Origin: Mesaphorura yosii
Lineage: Eukaryota > Arthropoda > Collembola > Poduromorpha > Tullbergiidae
NCBI GenBank assembly: GCA_009869945.1
Contig: WIXG01000738.1
Location: 1-23,772, forward strand
DNA length: 23,772 nt
Reading direction: 5' to 3'
Shown here: positions 1-11,909 of the stretch, piece by piece
How the letters are laid out: the number at the start of each line of letters is the position of its first letter
Numbering within the stretch: position 1 is the stretch's first letter
Made by a program: the position numbers and the translations under genes
Notes under the pieces: generated by a model
What the model was told of the DNA's origin: nothing
What the model saw: only the letters and a program-made list of their open reading frames with translations
Databases searched by the model: none

Positions 1-3000
1 ATGCGCATTTCGCACTGCTCCACGGAATCACAGAATGCTTATTTCTCACCGCGCACCAACTTTCACTCCGAAGCACAACGACGCTCGATGATATGAACAA
101 GAAACTCAAACTCTAGATGTGTCTTCTTACTCGGCGAACGAGAATGGCAAAAGTTTTGTTCAAAACACCTCACTGACAATGAAACCGACGAATTACGACA
201 CGGGCGTTGATAAATGGAGACGCAACACGAACTCTAATTCTTCAGCCGACGTTCTTATTAGTCGAATGTTAGTCAGTCCAAGCAGTTTTTCCGAATTACG
301 CCATGAAGAGAATGTGAGACACACGAATCACCAGCACAAAGCACCAAACTGAATCAGACACCCAATATGATATGCTGGAAAGATGTGAGACGTTATAAAT
401 TGTGAATTTCCATAAAAGTATTATTATTGTATTGTATGATTACGGCGAGTGATAAATGATTACAAACTTTGAACTCGTGCGTTACGTATTTCAGATTCCC
501 GTAGTTTGTGTCTGTCTATTGTCGGAGTTCGGAAAATGAGAAAGAAAATATTGCATGACAAATGTTTTGAGAGCACAAGTTCCACTCTTCCGCACTGCAC
601 TGCTCGGTGCTTTCTCCGTACTACTCTACGTACGTTTGAACAGTAAGTTGCAAAATATTGGCTTCAGCCTTTCGCGTACTACGGCTGAGTGTGTCGGAGC
701 CCGTGTGCCGTGTAATGAGGAGCAAGTCTAGGCTAGAGCTAGCAGCGTACTGCGCTGCACAGTGGAAGAGCACGCGAGCGTTCCTGTACCCGGGTTTCAG
801 AGGTCGAAATTGTTCGCCTGTCCACAATTGGCAATGTCTGAGCATGGAAGCCTTACAGTGGCAGTCAAGTGCAGTGAAGTAAGAGCGGGGTTTCCTCTGC
901 GTACACGCGGAGCTCAGAATCCGAAAAAGAAATATTATTATTATGAGGGATATAGAACTCGCATTATAATAAAATAAGCCTGCACCCAAAGAAATGCTCG
1001 ATGCGAGCAAAGGAGAAATGGAAAGTCGACGAAGAAAGCAACCATGCAGCTAGGCTCCTTCATGAGCACAGCACTCTGTGTGATTTTGGCTACTGTGGTA
1101 GTACACATCGTGCTTGTAAGTGTTCTTCGGTCTGTGTGTTTGCACGAGAAGAGAATAGGAGGAGGGATTTTCCTTCGGTCCTTTTTACTACTATTTCGAA
1201 TAAGTGTCTCGAAATTTTGCCCTATATGCACATCTTCTTGCGAAAAGCAGAGAAAGGGAAACACCTTGTTTTCCATTCTGTGAATTGCTGTTGCGATTTT
1301 TGTACGAAAAAGGAAAGTAGTGCAAGATAGCACTGCACGGCACAATGCGATGTACAGTCATTCACTTTCGGCTCGAGAAGTGTGGCCGCTGCCCAAGCGC
1401 GCTCCGCTTTCATGGTGTGCAGCACAGCATGAGCTTGTGGGAAAAGTTCAGGCACGGCTCAGGGAACGAACCGTTCGTGAGCGGACCGAGTATGAAGAAA
1501 GTTGGTAAAGCAACGAGGTTCATCTAAAACGAATCCAACTGCTAGAATTCAGTTCACGCCATTGCGAAGAGCGAGAGCGGCTCCAGCAGTCTAGTACGCA
1601 CGGTTCTATGCTGTGCTGTCCTACTCTCGCCGCTGCCTTACGAATATTTCAACTTCACCTTGCTCAGCACAAGCAGCAGTTGCGCATTCAATTCTTCCGC
1701 GCAATTCAACTATTGATTCGTGTAAAAACAGAGCACTGCCGTCGTGCACTGCGCCGTGTTTCCAGTTTGGGGAACTGGAGCACGATGCACGAGTCAAGCA
1801 GCGGAGGCAGCGTTTTGTACTATTTTCTTTTTCTCACGGCCCTTTGAGAGCAACATTCTAGCAACATGTGAACGACACGCAGAGGAAGAGAAGACATTGT
1901 GACTCCATGTCTATTTATATATCCAAGACATGGGAACCGCGCACAGCTCCGTATCTGACTCCGATCTGGGCTTTCACTTTCCACACACTATAGCGCTAAA
2001 GCTAAAGTTATAGACTCGTGCATTTGTTATTCAGCCACTGAACTTTCTCTGTCTGCCTGCATGGTCGCTATTCGGGAGTTTCTTCCCCTTCAGTTCGGTT
2101 CATGAATAAAAATGGCTCGAAAACTCTTCTTGCACCTTATAATCCAATTATAAAATATTCCTTACGAAAGCCACCGCGTTGCTCCGTTAAAACGAGTTGG
2201 CAAGATTTATACAACTACAGAATAGTTTCAACTTTAATAGCGGATACAGATATCATGTTTCACTCCAAGGAAAGGCAGCAACCTTTCCACAACTGCTTTC
2301 TCTTGTCTTCAGCATTTCTCAATTAAAACGTTCAATCTTCATTGGAAGCAGAATTTCATTCTTAGCATACTTCTTGTTTCTCATTTTCTTCAATAACTGC
2401 AAGCGGTGTTGCGCAGCATTCCTCAAAATGCCGCATCCGTCCATCAATGCTTCGAAGGCAGGAAAGAATGACTTTTGCGGTACAGAAGCAAAAGAGCCCA
2501 CGGTTGGCTGGATTCGATGCATAGCTACAGAGCTGGAAAATTAAATCTAATACTAATTCCACGTGTGAATCACATCTGCTTCGCCATATTCTCACTCTTT
2601 TCAACTTTCCTTTCTCCCTTCGCCATTGTAGAGATTGAAACTTAGCTGCGAAAAGGAAAACAGTCGAGCAGTGGACCAAGTGCAAGAGACAAGAAAAAGT
2701 GGCGGAATGATATAAGAGCCCGAATTAAATTTCCCCTGAAGCGAGAGCGCCGAGCGTAGACCACACGAAAGAGAATACACAAAGTGCTACATAGAAGAGT
2801 AGCCATCTCGCGAACCTCGCCTTTGCCTGTGTAGGCCTGATGAGGAATGCATGTAATCTTTATTATTGCCCAAGAAAGCCAGTTAATTACAAGTACCGCT
2901 TTGAAACTTTATATGAAATGGAATATGAGCGCCATTCTTCCAAGGACACTTAGTACATCCAAAGAGAGCTCAGCGCTATTTCAAGCTTGGACGTACAACA

Positions 3001-6000
3001 TACATGGCCGACGTAAATTTTAAAGTCGTCAAATCACAAAGCAAACCCTTGAGTTCAGTGGGGAATAAAATCCCTACTGTTCACTGTATCCCTGATTGCT
3101 GTATTAAAACGATTGCGTCATTCATTTCTCTCACTTCATTTATTAAAATCGTTCATGGAAATGTACTGGAACCCCTTTCGCGTTACCACCATTGCTGCCA
3201 CCGTGATCTTACTTCAATAAGGAGTAGCAGCGCATGGTAATGAGAAGTGTTCCTCGACAAGAGGGCAACTTTGCAATATCATCATACGAAAATAACTGGA
3301 AAGCGGCGTGTGTGCTTCGTTATCGACAAAACATACGTGCGCAAAATGCTTTATAGTGCAGAAGAAACTGTCTTTTGAAAGAGTTCGCATTATCTCTTCG
3401 CTTTATTCGCTCTTTGCACTTTCTTCTTTATTTCTCAACTGTTGAACCATAATCATTGATATGTTCAGGGAAACCGTAGGCGAGACATTACACTAATAAC
3501 CAATAACTCATTTCGTAATGGGAAAACTTCCTCTTTCGTCGCGGGACTTCATGCAGTACAAAGGCACAATGTCGATCAGATTGGACAAGGTTCAAGAAGT
3601 TTGACTGCTTCATGGTGTCATGTGTCGGTGGAAAGTGAAAGTCGAATAATAAAACGAGCGAAATAAGCGCCACCAGAAGATGAAATCGCGTTATATGAAA
3701 TGGCCGTTTCAATACGTGCACACGTGCAGCATTACTTCCAGTGGTTTATATTGGTCGGTTCGTGTACGCCATTTCCATTTCCTGTGATGTTCCTAACATG
3801 TTGCTCTGGTCCACGTGAATATTGGTCTCAAATGTAGTAACAATACTGTGCCAAATATCTTAAACGAGGAAACGGCAGCCACATTTTCATAGAATGCAGT
3901 GATTTTAATCTGGATAAGTATGATTAGAAAGAGAGTGTGAGTTATGGAGAAAGAGCGGATTATATCAGCTTGATAAAAGCGAAAGTGTCCTTCTAGGCAC
4001 AGTCAACGAGATAATGGTTAAGCCTGCTGCAAAATGAAGGCATGTGATCCGCTCCAGATTTTTCAGTTTTTGCATTTCAATGTCACCATTCATAAATCAG
4101 TGCAGAATCAACACGGACAACGATGAACGACACGCGCTCTTCGTGAATTCGTAGTTGAAACAAACTTCTTTAAAAATGTTACCTAACGAAATTCGTGGCC
4201 TGTAAGGCATTGCGCAGCAAATCAATACACGGACCAATGCCTTCTTAATGTGGTTTATGATCAGAAGATCAGAGAGAAAGTATGACGCGTATCATTCCTC
4301 AGTCAATAACTAGAAGAAAAAATGCCATAGAATTTATTTGTCATTTATCTTCGTCATCTCCAATCTTACATCGAGCGAGTAAAAAATCGAAGAAAGATTC
4401 ATAAGGCCAGATGTCATGTGTAATGTGTTCGAGTTTGGATGAAATTGAAGGCCCATGTCATTAGCAGAATCTGCGCCATGAATATATGAATAACACATTA
4501 GAGCAAGAGTAGAATTCAGATGCAGCGGAAATGTCCTCACACCCAAGTCATTATTTGGCAGTGTAAGTAATGATATCCAACAGGTGGACGTCTTCCAGGA
4601 ATACAAAGAAGAGAATAAGAAACGCGTCTACATTCTTTGACGATTGTGAGTTTCTTTGCCATTTCTATTGTTACCCTCGAGTTAGCCTATTCAATTTGTT
4701 CGCTCTTAACGCTTGCATACTTGTTTGAAGTTTTTGAATATTTGAATTTCATTTCGAAGAAAATAATAACACGCCATTGCAGTTCACAATTCTTCAGCTA
4801 GACCTACGTGGAATTCGAATTCCATTAGTCTTTAATGTTTTCTTTCGTTTCGGGTTCCAATTCCAAGATCTCAAGTGTAGGACAATCCATTTTGCACTTC
4901 TCGCACTCTCTCGCTACCGACGAGCCAAGCCCAACCTGAACTTTCCCTTCGGTCGCTTTCGACCGTGCCAACGCCACAAAGCGTGCAAGCTGAGAGCACA
5001 GGGGAAGCAGTGAAAGTTGAGCTCGTGATGCAGTCCATGAACAGTCCACCAGTGTGGGTATTCGCACAAGTATTAATAATTCATTCTGATCACATGTAAT
5101 TTCTGGTCGTTTTTGGTGCCCTTTGCACGCCATGTCCATGTCAAGCATAATGCAAACTATTATTACATTCCGATGCATACACTCGCAACAATTCCCTCGC
5201 AAGTTCATATTCGCAATACCTCACTCACCACTGCTGCGCTATGTCCAAAGAACTAAATTTTGAAAGCGTGCTTCGGCACTTCAGACGACTTGTCTCTCAA
5301 CATTTGCCCTGCATGGCACGATTTACCTGCAGCGAGATTGCCCATTGGCTTCCGGATCGCGTGCGGACCACATTTCTTTATTGTAATGAATCTTGTTACA
5401 TTTAGTATATTATGCAAATGAGTTTAGAAAAAGTAGCACATTAAGAATACACCATGATTTCTTTACCAACCTCCAGTTTAAATTTTGTTCACTGTTTTAA
5501 TTACAGAACAAGCAAGCAACACGATGTCTTACCTCATTTTCATCTCGTCATGCGTGCGGCGTACGTGCGGTGGCAGTCCAAGTCGAGTCGAGTCTTTGAG
5601 TCAAGCCCCACCCAAAGCAGGCTCCTCTACTTGCTTGGCCGGGGCATTATTGCATGGGAAAAGAGGAGAGAAAGTCGAAAGGAAGAAGTACTTACCTAGA
5701 AAGAGAGAAAACAAATTCATTTCGTTGGTACAAAAATAGTTCCATAATAAAATCACTTTGCATACGTAGTAAGCTGATATGCCTGCTTTTTAGTAATTTT
5801 GTCCGAATAAGGCAGGAATTATTCAGACCTCTTGCAATTTCCATGACCAATATTTTTATTATTTGCCCAATACCCAGGACAATGCACGCAGAGCGAATGG
5901 GAATAACTTATTACATGCTATTAATTCTAATATGGAGCAAGTACGCATCATGAATATGAAATATGTTATTAGATGGACCGAGGAAGAAGAAGCAGAAAGT

Positions 6001-6503
6001 CTTAATCTGAACATTTTGCTCTTTCCTTACGCTGCTCAATTCCACACGCATTAGAGACAGACGGCAAAGCACTGACTCGAGATTAGAGATTTACTCCAAG
6101 AAGACAAATATTCAGAGCCTTCTCTCAGAAAGTAATTTGCGATAAAGACCTGAAGAGCCTCTTTAGTTCTGCTCTCGCGCGCTCCAAACTTGTATGCTTT
6201 ATTGATCCACGACTCACTCCATTATTACACTTGGACAAAAATGATGTCTCATTACAATTTTCCTGTGGGAAATTATGAGACTTTCCTGACGCGAGTCTTA
6301 TTAATTTTTTTGCAATGCAGAATCCTCCTGTGCAATCGCATGTTCTGACGCATCGTATTCAAATTTTCTGAATTATTGTGAAGGTCTTTGAGTCGTGTAA
6401 CAAAATGTGGCACAGCGAGCATACGAGCGAGCGAGCAGAGGACTTTAAGGTAGTTGTCAAAGAACACTAGCAACTAATTTTTAGATAGGGAATTCCATGA
6501 TGA
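1..6503. other. non-coding stretch, probably unc-13 intron; no exon recognised
   Basis: Short ORFs on both strands here have no recognisable motif, no consistent splice partners and ordinary random composition. The gene on the minus strand has not ended at 11910, so this is most simply intron. About 560-2000 looks somewhat less AT-rich, with many GCACTGC-like words, but I cannot assign a function. A 16-bp perfect palindrome TGGAATTCGAATTCCA lies at 4809-4824. Confidence 0.5.
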
Positions 6504-6837
6504 GATCACTTTGTGCCAAATCTATCTCCTCTCTCAATAACGGTCAGGACTGCTTGGGGTTGAGTTTCTTCGATTCACAGATATCAGGACCACAGATCGA
6601 CGTGGATGGATTTTTTAAAATGTGTCTCGGCATCGTAGTTCATGATCAAACAATTTGTTGTCACATTTTTCCCAGATTTCCTCTTTGGATCGGGAATTAT
6701 TTTGCCCGAGCACGTTAAAAAAATCCACCCACGTCGATCTGTGATCCCGACATTTGGGAATCGAAGAAACTCAACTCCAAGCAGTTATGACCGTTATTGA
6801 GGGAGGAGATAGTTTTGGCGCCAAGTGTGTCCTTGTC
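6504..6837. repeat. imperfect inverted repeat, about 150-bp arms, long hairpin or foldback element
   Basis: The left arm (about 6504-6650) and the reverse complement of the right arm (about 6685-6837) align almost throughout. In the best part, 6524-6614 against 6812-6719, blocks such as CTCAATAACGGTCA, TTGAGTTTCTTCGATTC and CACAGATCGACGTGG are shared; I count about eleven mismatches in some 90 positions by eye. Similarity weakens toward the loop (about 6651-6684, centred on TTGTTGTCACATTTTTCCC) and at the outer ends, whose limits are approximate. It could be a foldback or MITE-type transposon remnant, or a locus whose transcript folds into long double-stranded RNA. No transposase frame or clear target-site duplication was seen. 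Confidence 0.8.
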
Positions 6838-9800
6838 GACTTGCTCACTTCTATATTTTCGCACTCGAGGAAACGTTCAAACGGCGAGAAGCACACAGAC
6901 TTCGATAAGGGAATCTGATGCCATTTTGAGATGACTCCATGTAATCGGAGTATTTCTTGTTCACTTAGCATGTATTATTTGAGGGGTCGAAACCCGATAG
7001 ATCCGTTTCTTGCAAATAGCTTAATCCGTAATTTTACGAGCATGTAAAGAATCAAAGGAAGTTCGTAAAACCAAGCAAAATACCTGTTACGTGGATCAAG
7101 TACGCAAAACTTTAAAGCTTTAACATGTGCAACAGACGAATGAGTGCTTAAGAAATATTCGCGGAATCTTTGCTCATCCGGCAATTAGTAATGAAGCAAC
7201 ACATGGCGTGGCAGTGATGGAACGAAGATATTTCCGACTTTGGGTTCTAATATAAATTCCAGAATTAATCTCCGTTTGTGAAAATCAACAGATGTTTTGA
7301 CTCGGTCTGATCCTCCTGCAACGAAGGCCGGCTCTCAAGTCAGCACAAAGCGCTGCCCTGTGCCAAATGGACGAAAGTTGAAACCCTGTGAATTCGGCCT
7401 TTTTTACTTCAAAGGATCTGAAAAAAATTCACTGCGGGCTACCAACAACTTTTGTATGCACCATCTGCGTACTTGTGCTAATTTTTTTATTCACGACCTG
7501 TAGTGTCCCAAATACTTGTTGGGAAAATAATTTTCGCTTCTGGACAATGCACCAAGGGAGGCAAAACACATTAAAAGACTAATTAAAGCTGACACGGAAA
7601 AGTCAACGTCAGAGGCTGATAATAGCTACAGCAATAACTATCGATTTTTGCCCTGCTGGGCGCTGGGGTTCTCTAGATGTCCCTCTGCTTTTCTTTGCTT
7701 GAGAATGCCGGAAATGAGAAAATGTTCTTACAATTCGCTGGTAGAATACCACGTAATTCAGGTCAAAGATATGCAAAACGTTCGGTTCCGCTTAGAAAAT
7801 GTACGAGGCACTGCTGCAATCGTGTTCACGACGCCTAATAAGAATGAATAAATAAATTATATTTTCTATTCACCCCTCGTTCTTATTTTCTTACTTCCTC
7901 TGGACAATTTATTTTAGCGGGTATTTTGAAATCAGAGTGGGAATCTCTCGAAGCTAATTAAATCCAGAGTCATAAAGGCAGGTGAGCTCAATATGAAGAC
8001 AACACTGTGGTGAAAGGATACTTGATTATAGAACCAATTTCGTTTAGTATAAGTAAATTATAATTAGTATTCATAATACGTCGAGAAAAGGCAACGTCAA
8101 ATACAATGGACAAGCAATTTTCAATTTCAGTGTTGGAAGGAGTTATAGTATTGACGATAGAAGATTAAATCAAATGTGCATGCATTTCGTTAGATATTTA
8201 TGTATTCATGCTCCGCACACGAACCAAATTAAATTCAATATAAATTCATACGCTGAACAACTTAAGAGGCTTACCTCTGCATTTTCACTGTTACACTTTA
8301 GAAACAACAAAGGCGAGCGGTACATTTTGGTGTTGGCGAACGGAAGTGTGTTCGACCCATTTACTTATTAGAACTCGTGCTCATGTCGAAACAATTTAAC
8401 ATTCACACAATGGAAAGTCGAGTCACTTGTGTCGAGCGCACGACATCCTTTTGGAGAAGTGTCAAGAGGAGAAAAAAGCTTGACAGATTTCTCTTTTGTG
8501 GTCTGGCACATGGAATAATACATTTCTCTTTTGACAAGAGCACAGTGCCTAGTAATTTGCCTGGAGAAGAAACACAGAGACCATGAGCACTAGCATTATT
8601 CGGGCCATGTTGATAGCGCTGGGACCAAACCGGACGAAATGGGTCAAATACATTGACTCAAGTTGCTGCCACCATTTCCGGAATAGCAGACATGCTTTTA
8701 CGACTAAAGCTATTGGTTTGGTAAGAAACAGAGCGGCGAGGAAGCTATAAAAGTGAAGTGAATGAATCCATAAACTTGTATAGCTAATTTACCTTAAAAA
8801 GCTTCAGCAAAACACTTTAATTGTTCTATGGACCAGCTCAATATTTAATTTAATAGTGGAATATTCACTTCCTTTTATTGAATTTAATTAATACTGCTAT
8901 CTGTTTCCTTAAATCCGTCACTGCTCCCATTTCAATCAAAATTATGTGATAAGCCCTAAACCTGCGTAAGCCTTTTCAATTTTCATGAGCATACAAGTAG
9001 AAATGTTCACGCTGCTGCCCATCAGATTTTCACGAAAGTAATAATCTACCTGGCAGGAGAAAACAAATAAATTCTGGCAACGACCACAGCAAAGACCAGC
9101 TCACTCTCACAGTTGGCCAACTATATCGTTGAAGTGATATAGTCTAGCTCTGCTTATGAAAAGGATGACCGCATTATACAATTAACGAGTGAACACAATG
9201 CTTGGTTCCTCATAACTAACATTCATTTAATTTTCGTAAGCTCAGACTTCTTTGAAAATTCCTTTCGCAATACTTCAAACTTTCACCTTTACAACTTTCA
9301 ACACAAGAATCAGACAATCCAATTGTACGTACTTTGCCAACTGCTAATAGGAATTGTAGTTTGATTTTACGCGCATGGGAGTTTTTTCTCAAATAACTTT
9401 ACGCAGTCTGAACTAGATCAATTAAAATCGGAGTTGGACCGCCGGCGGCGACAAATATTCCGACATTTGTTCTGGAGAATCCAATCCAAAACGACCGGTA
9501 ATAAAACATTGTTCTACTTTGTGGTCGAACTTTTCAAGAATGGTAGAATTTCGAATCATTATTTTATTTTACGGCGACATAAACTTGCACTAAAATCCAA
9601 CTCCACTTTGGAAATCTGGAACGCGGACGTGGGACACGGATGTGGGAATAAAATTTGTGGCTTTTGTTTCTAAACTTTCGGAGTTTATTGTGTATACTGC
9701 CCAACAACCAATTAAAAAGATTCTATGAGCCAGAATCACTACCATTTCAATTTCTTATGCCTGTTGTGCGCTGTGTTTCCAACCCGAAACGTTCACACTT

Positions 9801-11909
9801 GTAGAGCATTGGAAACTTACAACTTCAAAAAGATTGCTATTGCTACACTCGCAATTCGACCTGTAATCTGAAGTCAGTCTAAAATGGGACCGAATACTGC
9901 GACTATTTTGGCAACACCAACCAATTTATCACATAGGAGAACAAAAGGTCACTTAAAGCCTCAAATAGCAATTCGCGAGGGAAGAAATCGCACCAAGCAC
10001 CATAAGATTGGACAGTAATTTGGTGACTAAGATGAACCACGCGTTTTTGCAATTCATTTTCTCAGGATTCTGGGCATACTCCAAGGTATTGGCTTTCTTT
10101 CGCTAATCCTCGCCCTCCAAGGAATATTCCAAAAAATGTCACGTAGGAGTCATAAACGTATTTGCGAAATTAAAGACTGTCTTTATGGTCGTTTTGGAAT
10201 TCTTCATAAACTTGAAATGGTTAAAAGAATGAACCTCTCATAATGCGAGCGCATAAAATACTTAATAACCAGCCCGAACTGGAGTAAGAGGTAAAATTCC
10301 TTCAATAATATGCAAATTATTTTGGGGGCCAGAACGCATGGGCGGTAGACAAAAAACTTGAAACTGCAAATTCATACAACATTAAACAGATGAAGCACGG
10401 ACACGGGAAAACTGAGTCAATCGCCCTAAACTGCCGTGAATTTAACCAGGGAGTGGCATAACTGCTCTTTGCTCGAACTTGAACCTCTTCAAGCGTACAA
10501 AAGACATAAAACGACTTCCTTTTATTCGTAAATTTTATTTGCAGAATGTTCATGTGTGGGCCGCTGCGACAGCACAGAGTCAGAGTCTAATGGCGATCAT
10601 GTCATCATGTCGTCGCTGTAATGCGAAAGCGAAATTGTTTCGCTGTTTGTGAATTTGTGAAAAGAAGGCGCATCTCTCCGAAATATCATTATTACTGTTA
10701 TTGCATCTTGTTGTGAAGCAATTTTATCGTGTCATCATATAGCCTTGCCGTCTGCTTTCCTGCTTGTCTCTCTGCATGCGGAAAAGTACCGTACATTGCA
10801 TATTTCATTTTCTCTCACTGGGTCACTCATATCATGCGAAAGCATTACGGTTTTTATTGCAACGGCGCAGAGATAAGAGTCAAAAGCCCTAGCATCCGGA
10901 CCATGTTCAAGAGAGCGTTTACCGCATTCTACATCTTGCACAACTGCTTTCCATAAAGACGGCATCTGCTTTGGAAATACGAATTGCGTTCCCAAGCTTG
11001 ACATGCAGCGGTTACTCGAAATTAGATGCCTGCGTCGCGTCCAGCTTGTTGCAGAGCTACTTAAAAATTTACAGATTTCCCAAACCGCAAATACATCTAA
11101 GCATCCCAGGTTTCTAGTGTCGTTAGCTGTTTAGCAGCAGTGAACTCTGAGCCTCCATCTGAAGGATGCCTTTCGAGGAGTATTACGCGCATCACAAGTG
11201 TGACCTCAATGGCGAGATCAAATCACAAGCCATATCAGGAGGTCTCTTGCCACGAAGATTAGCATGTGCATATGCTGTGTACTCATGTGTGCTCAAGTGC
11301 AGTAATGTGATGAAATGAAAAAATCAATTGTTAACCGCAGCGCCTTCTCAGTGAGCATGACTCGGTGTTGAGTTCAGCTCAGCTTCAAGCTGAATAATTT
11401 TTAAATTTTCAGAGGGTTTCCTCAAGCCGAGATAAAAAAAAATATACAATATCACAAGCGGCGTGGTGTGAAGTGAGTCCTTTAGAATTTGCGTTCAATC
11501 AATAAACCGACACTACAAGAAAAGAACTCGTGAAAAATTCCATCTCCTGACGGATATTCAATATTGATCGTTCTGTGAGAGAATCTTATCGAAAAACGGG
11601 TCATAATGCCAGTTCTTTAGAATTAAGTGCCTTCCAACCCTTGGCACAAGTCACACAAGACTCATGTAATGCAATCTATTCAGTTCACTCGCATTTCACT
11701 CTTTGAAGTCCACGGAGTTTACGTATTACCACACCACGTGTAATCTCATTGTGTTATTACGTAGGACTTTCTGTACGTTTAGCTGTGAAACTCAAACTTA
11801 ACACATTTTACTAGGCCAAAACTTGCAATAGTCAACATTCGAGAGTAATAGAAACCGCTGGAGCAATTTTAATCGGACTGGTTTAAACGCATTAATTAAT
11901 TAGGCTCAC
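6838..11909. other. non-coding stretch, probably unc-13 intron; no exon recognised
   Basis: It begins (on the minus strand) with the strong donor GTGAGC after the alternative exon. I saw no C1-type Cys/His pattern, C2B motif or other Unc13 domain on the minus strand and no gene on the plus strand. A pair of small palindromes lies at 9111-9143. Otherwise it is AT-rich sequence in which I see nothing assignable. Confidence 0.5.

Noticed and set aside
621..1847. Cluster of overlapping short ORFs on both strands, hinting at a gene in the less AT-rich left part
   Set aside because: Frames on both strands are equally open, lack motifs, and have no consistent splice structure; this is expected from lower stop density.
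3488..3721. Minus-strand 77-codon ORF with a signal-peptide-like start and an RRKRK cluster, resembling a neuropeptide precursor
   Set aside because: There is no recognisable mature peptide, no splice partners and no supporting context; one such short ORF is expected by chance in 12 kb of AT-rich sequence.
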